A stretch of 8,769 nucleotides of DNA, from NCBI GenBank assembly GCA_946481605.1, contig CAMLPA010000118.1:1-8769 (forward strand), given 5' to 3'. The translations under genes and the position numbers were made by a program. The notes beneath the pieces were generated by a model, which worked only from the letters and a program-made list of their open reading frames with translations, had not been told where the DNA came from and searched no databases. Shown in pieces: positions 5,953-8,769 of this stretch. Each line of letters begins with the position of its first letter. The stretch's first letter is position 1. The DNA comes from an uncultured Flavihumibacter sp. Lineage in GTDB: Bacteria; Bacteroidota; Bacteroidia; Chitinophagales; Chitinophagaceae.

Positions 5953-7020
5953 ATGGTACACAATTTTAATGCGGGGCCATCTATTCTGCCAGCCGAAGTT
6001 TTCAAACAGGCATCTGAAGCCATTCTTAATTTTAACGGGACAGGACTATCCATCCTTGAGATCGGACACCGGACAAACCTGTTCCAACCTGTACTTGATG
6101 AAGCTGTATCGCTCACGAAGGAACTGATGCAACTGAATGCCGACAAAGAAGTACTGTTCCTCCATGGCGGCGCTTCCACCCAATTTATGCAGGTGCCGAT
6201 GAACCTGCTTCCACAAGATGGAACGGCGGTGTACCTCGATGGAGGTGTATGGGGCTCAAAGGCTATTAAAGAAGCAAAACAGTTCGGCAACGTAGTGGTG
6301 GCCGGCAGTTCTAAGGACAAAAACTACACTTATATCCAACGCGACTGGCAATTGCCGGCATCCGCGGCCTATTTTCACTATACGACCAACAACACGGTAG
6401 AAGGAACACAGATGCATTTCGTTCCCGATGTTCCCTTTCCCCTGGTAGCCGACATGAGCAGTGATATCATGAGCCGCGTAATGGATTTTAATCAATTCGA
6501 CCTTATCTACGCCGGTGCCCAGAAGAATGTGGGCGCGGCTGGTGTGAACATGGTGATCGTTGATAAAAAATGCCTGGGAAAAACAGGCAGAACCATCCCA
6601 ACCATGCTCGATTACCAGCAACACATCAGCAATGGTTCCATGCTGAATACACCGCCTGTGTTCGCGATCTATGTCTGCATGCTTACGCTGCGGTGGTTAA
6701 AAGCACAGGGCGGCGTTCCGGCCATAGAAAAGATAAACAATGAAAAAGCAACATTACTCTACGATACACTGGACGCGCTTCCTATATTCAGGCCAACCGT
6801 TGTAAAAGAAGACCGCAGCCTGATGAACGTAATCTTCGTTATGGATGATCCGGAAGCAGAAAAAGAATTCCTGGACACCTGCAAAAAAGAAGGTATCGTG
6901 GGCATCAAAGGACACAGAAGTGTAGGCGGGTTCCGCGCTTCCCTTTACAACGCATTGCCATTGAGCAGTGTGAAGGTCCTTACAGAAGTGATGCGCCATT
7001 TCGCCGACCGGAAAGGCTAA
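5953..7020 (+). CDS. serC: 3-phosphoserine/phosphohydroxythreonine aminotransferase
   Basis: A 355-residue class V PLP aminotransferase that converts 3-phosphohydroxypyruvate and glutamate to O-phosphoserine and 2-oxoglutarate, the second step of serine synthesis; it can also serve pyridoxal phosphate synthesis. The SerC signature is complete: HNFNAGPSILP at the N-terminus, SILEIGHR, FLHGGASTQF for phosphate binding, HYTTNNTVEGTQ, then GAQKNVGAAG with the PLP-binding Lys191, and the C-terminal GHRSVGGFRASLYNA substrate-binding loop. Length is normal. The ATG at 5953 is chosen because MVHNFNAGPS is where family members begin; an in-frame TTG at 5923 would add ten residues. A DUF1015 gene follows after 51 bp with no terminator, suggesting an operon. 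No serA or serB is present in the window. Confidence 0.97.
   Translation: MVHNFNAGPSILPAEVFKQASEAILNFNGTGLSILEIGHRTNLFQPVLDEAVSLTKELMQLNADKEVLFLHGGASTQFMQVPMNLLPQDGTAVYLDGGVWGSKAIKEAKQFGNVVVAGSSKDKNYTYIQRDWQLPASAAYFHYTTNNTVEGTQMHFVPDVPFPLVADMSSDIMSRVMDFNQFDLIYAGAQKNVGAAGVNMVIVDKKCLGKTGRTIPTMLDYQQHISNGSMLNTPPVFAIYVCMLTLRWLKAQGGVPAIEKINNEKATLLYDTLDALPIFRPTVVKEDRSLMNVIFVMDDPEAEKEFLDTCKKEGIVGIKGHRSVGGFRASLYNALPLSSVKVLTEVMRHFADRKG
5990..6005 (+). repeat. 16-bp direct repeat, copy 2, within serC
   Basis: Second exact copy of CAGCCGAAGTTTTCAA, lying in codons 13-18 of serC (PAEVFK). Identity stops at the flanking base on each side. Confidence 0.85.
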
Positions 7021-7071
7021 AAATCATTATGTTTACCCGCTGAAAAAGTTTTCCATTCTCAAAACAACACT

Positions 7072-8301
7072 ATGGCCAATATTGCTCCTTTTAAAGCCCT
7101 CCGACCACAGGCTCAGTACGCCCGTCAGGTGGCGTCGCGCCCCTACGATGTACTGAACAGCCAGGAAGCGAAAGTAGAAGCGCAGGGCAACCCTTATTCT
7201 TTCCTGCACATCACCAAATCAGAGATCAGTCTGCCGGAAGACACCGACATTCACTCCCAACCCGTGTACGATAAAGCCAAGCAGAACCTTGAGGCTTTTA
7301 TCCAGCGCGATGTCCTTTTCAGAGAGAACAAACCCTGTTATTATATCTACCAACTGATCATGAACGGACGCAGTCAGACCGGTTTGGTATGTGGCAGCTC
7401 CGTGGACGATTACGAGAACGATATCATCAAAAAACACGAATTCACCCGCCCTGAAAAAGAACAGGACCGCATCAACCACATCAAAACATCAGGCGCGCAA
7501 ACAGGAAATGTATTCCTGGCGTACCGCAATGTGGATGAAATTGATGAACTGATTGAAAAGTGGAAAAAAGACAAATCACCCGTGTACGATTTTGTGGCCG
7601 AGGACCAGATCCAGCATACCATCTGGGTGATCAATGATGATAAGATCATTCAGAACATCACCGATTTGTTTGCTCAAAAAGTGCCTTGCACTTATATTGC
7701 TGATGGCCACCACCGTGCCGCTTCGGCCGCTAAGGTTCGCGCAGCATTGGGGAACAAATCAACACCGGAAGCCGATTTCTTCCTTACCACGCTGTTCCCG
7801 GCCAGTCAACTTGCTATCCTGGATTACAACAGGGTTGTGAAAGACCTGAACGGACTTACTGCGGAAGAACTGCTTAAAAAACTGGAAGACCATTTCACTT
7901 TGGCACCAGCAAATGAAGCAGTGAAACCAACTGAGCTGCATACTTTCGGTATGTACCTGGACAGCAAATGGTATACGCTTACCGCCAAACCCGGTTCCTT
8001 CACGGAAGATCCGATCGGCATCCTGGACGTTACCATTCTGCAGGAAAAAGTGCTTTCTCCAATACTGGGCATACTGGACCAACGTACTGACAAACGCATC
8101 GATTTTGTTGGCGGTATCCGGGGTGTACAGGAACTCGAAAAGAGAGTGAACAGTGGTGAAATGGCGATCGCCTTCAGCCTTTATCCCGTTTCCATCCAGC
8201 AACTTTTCGATATTTCCGATAACGGAGAGGTAATGCCACCGAAGAGCACCTGGTTCGAACCAAAACTGAGAGACGGATTGCTGACGCACCTGATCTATTA
8301 A
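7072..8301 (+). CDS. DUF1015 family protein
   Basis: A 409-residue cytoplasmic protein of the DUF1015 family (COG4198), whose biochemical function I do not know to be settled. Family marks in order: ANIAPFKALRP at the start, SRPYDVLNS (residues 22-30), NPYSFLHITKSE, HEFTRPEKEQDRINH, GNVFLAY, YIADGHHRAASA with Asp211-Gly-His-His-Arg215, a FVGGIRG block and the C-terminal MPPKSTWFEPKLRDGL. Length is normal and nothing is broken. The DGHHR motif recalls the nucleotide-binding GxHR loop of ParB/sulfiredoxin-fold proteins, including free-serine kinases of the SerK/SbnI type. With serC 51 bp upstream, a role in serine or phosphoserine metabolism is a reasonable inference, not a demonstrated one. 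In other Bacteroidota, as I recall, serA often lies between serC and this gene; here it does not. Confidence 0.92.
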   Translation: MANIAPFKALRPQAQYARQVASRPYDVLNSQEAKVEAQGNPYSFLHITKSEISLPEDTDIHSQPVYDKAKQNLEAFIQRDVLFRENKPCYYIYQLIMNGRSQTGLVCGSSVDDYENDIIKKHEFTRPEKEQDRINHIKTSGAQTGNVFLAYRNVDEIDELIEKWKKDKSPVYDFVAEDQIQHTIWVINDDKIIQNITDLFAQKVPCTYIADGHHRAASAAKVRAALGNKSTPEADFFLTTLFPASQLAILDYNRVVKDLNGLTAEELLKKLEDHFTLAPANEAVKPTELHTFGMYLDSKWYTLTAKPGSFTEDPIGILDVTILQEKVLSPILGILDQRTDKRIDFVGGIRGVQELEKRVNSGEMAIAFSLYPVSIQQLFDISDNGEVMPPKSTWFEPKLRDGLLTHLIY

Positions 8302-8457
8302 TGCGCTTCATTATTTTTTACCGATTAACAAAGCATCAGATTATTCATTATTAAAATGATCATTGATGCGGGCATAACAGATCAAGTGGGAACTATCGAA
8401 AGCGGCTGAAAGACTTATAACTTCTCAGCAATGCTGTTAAGCATCTTTAAGCATAAG
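8302..8457 (+). other. Long 3' region of the serC-DUF1015 unit or a small-RNA locus
   Basis: No credible coding region is seen in these 156 bases between the DUF1015 stop and the terminator. Structures visible are an imperfect hairpin at 8333-8369 (GCATCA ... TGATGC ends, with an AATGATCATT palindrome inside) and two mutually exclusive small stems, CAGC-AAT-GCTG (8426-8436) and ATGCT-GTTA-AGCAT (8431-8444). AGCAT recurs at 8450-8454. No consensus promoter was found, so this may simply be an untranslated tail. Confidence 0.4.
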
Positions 8458-8494
8458 AAATGGTGTATCGAATACGGTACACCATTTTTCTTTC
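8458..8494 (+). terminator. Rho-independent terminator
   Basis: AAATGGTGTA (8458-8467) and TACACCATTT (8478-8487) form a perfect 10-bp stem with a 10-base loop. It is followed by TTCTTTC, a T-rich but interrupted tail. It lies 156 bp after the DUF1015 stop codon and probably ends that unit, or ends a separate small RNA. Confidence 0.75.
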
Positions 8495-8737
8495 AGGTCT
8501 CCTGATGAACCAATTTTCATTATGCTATTCCCGAAAAGCGTCATTTTACTTTTGAGATGGCCTCTTTCTTACGGAAACTACAATCGAAATCACTGCATTT
8601 ATAAACCATCCTCTTCTTATTATTTACCTTTTTCTTCCACGGTCTCCGGTGGAATTGTTCTATCTCAAAAAATTATTACAATCCCTTCAAATTGCCGATT
8701 AACGGCTAAACCGTCAATTTTCATAACTTCACGTCCT
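8495..8737. other. Non-coding intergenic stretch before the last gene
   Basis: A/T-rich 243 bp without a credible gene. It contains a -7-like TACTTTTG (8547-8554) lacking a -33 partner, and a small hairpin at 8635-8654 (arms TTCCAC and GTGGAA). A GCCG/CGGC dyad is centred near 8700, followed by ACGG-CTAAA-CCGT. None of these is strong enough to name as a regulatory site for the gene that follows. Confidence 0.5.
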
Positions 8738-8769
8738 ATGAAATACAAAGGCTTACTTCTGTTGCTGTG
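8738..8769 (+). CDS. Start of an exported or membrane protein, cut by the window edge
   Basis: An ATG at 8738 opens ten full codons (MKYKGLLLLL) before the window ends. The two lysines followed by leucines look like the start of a signal peptide. Nothing about function can be said. The start is supported only by this pattern and by the long upstream gap. Confidence 0.55.
   Translation, partial: MKYKGLLLLL

Noticed and set aside
8547..8554. TACTTTTG as a promoter for the last, truncated gene
   Set aside because: The -7 match has no TTTG at the right distance upstream and lies about 185 bp from the start codon.
1..8769. CRISPR arrays, tRNA or rRNA genes, insertion sequences, phage or defence genes
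   Set aside because: None was seen on reading both strands: no spaced repeat array, no transposase-like protein and no cloverleaf-like sequence with the usual GTTCRA motif.

Overview
The window reads as chromosome from a Bacteroidota bacterium, most likely a Chitinophaga-like member of the Chitinophagales. The grounds are two promoters matching the Bacteroidota consensus (TTTG, about 19 bp, TAnnTTTG), genes without Shine-Dalgarno sequences, short-lipobox lipoproteins and the family make-up. The taxonomic placement is inferred, not computed.

Left part (1-2560, minus strand): a drug- or solute-efflux operon in the order TetR regulator, TolC-type outer-membrane channel, then a membrane fusion lipoprotein cut by the left edge. 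An RND pump gene probably follows outside the window. A perfect 9-bp-arm inverted repeat lies on the tetR promoter and suggests autoregulation. Middle (2694-5792, plus strand): a two-pass DUF502 membrane protein; a lipoprotein resembling the zinc metallochaperone AztD, behind three evenly spaced operator-like repeats and ending in a strong terminator; and a secreted enzyme of the zinc-dependent phospholipase C / S1-P1 nuclease superfamily. Right part (5953-8301, plus strand): serC (phosphoserine aminotransferase) followed 51 bp later by a DUF1015 protein, probably one transcription unit. A 436-bp gene-free stretch with a terminator follows, then the first codons of an exported protein cut by the right edge.

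Most of the window is ordinary housekeeping and accessory content. The part most worth a second look is the zinc-themed middle: an AztD-like chaperone without the AztABC transporter, under what looks like a three-site Fur/Zur-type operator array, beside a predicted tri-zinc secreted enzyme. Next come the DUF1015 protein, whose DGHHR motif and position beside serC hint at a serine/phosphoserine role, and a 16-bp exact repeat linking the serC leader to the serC coding start.
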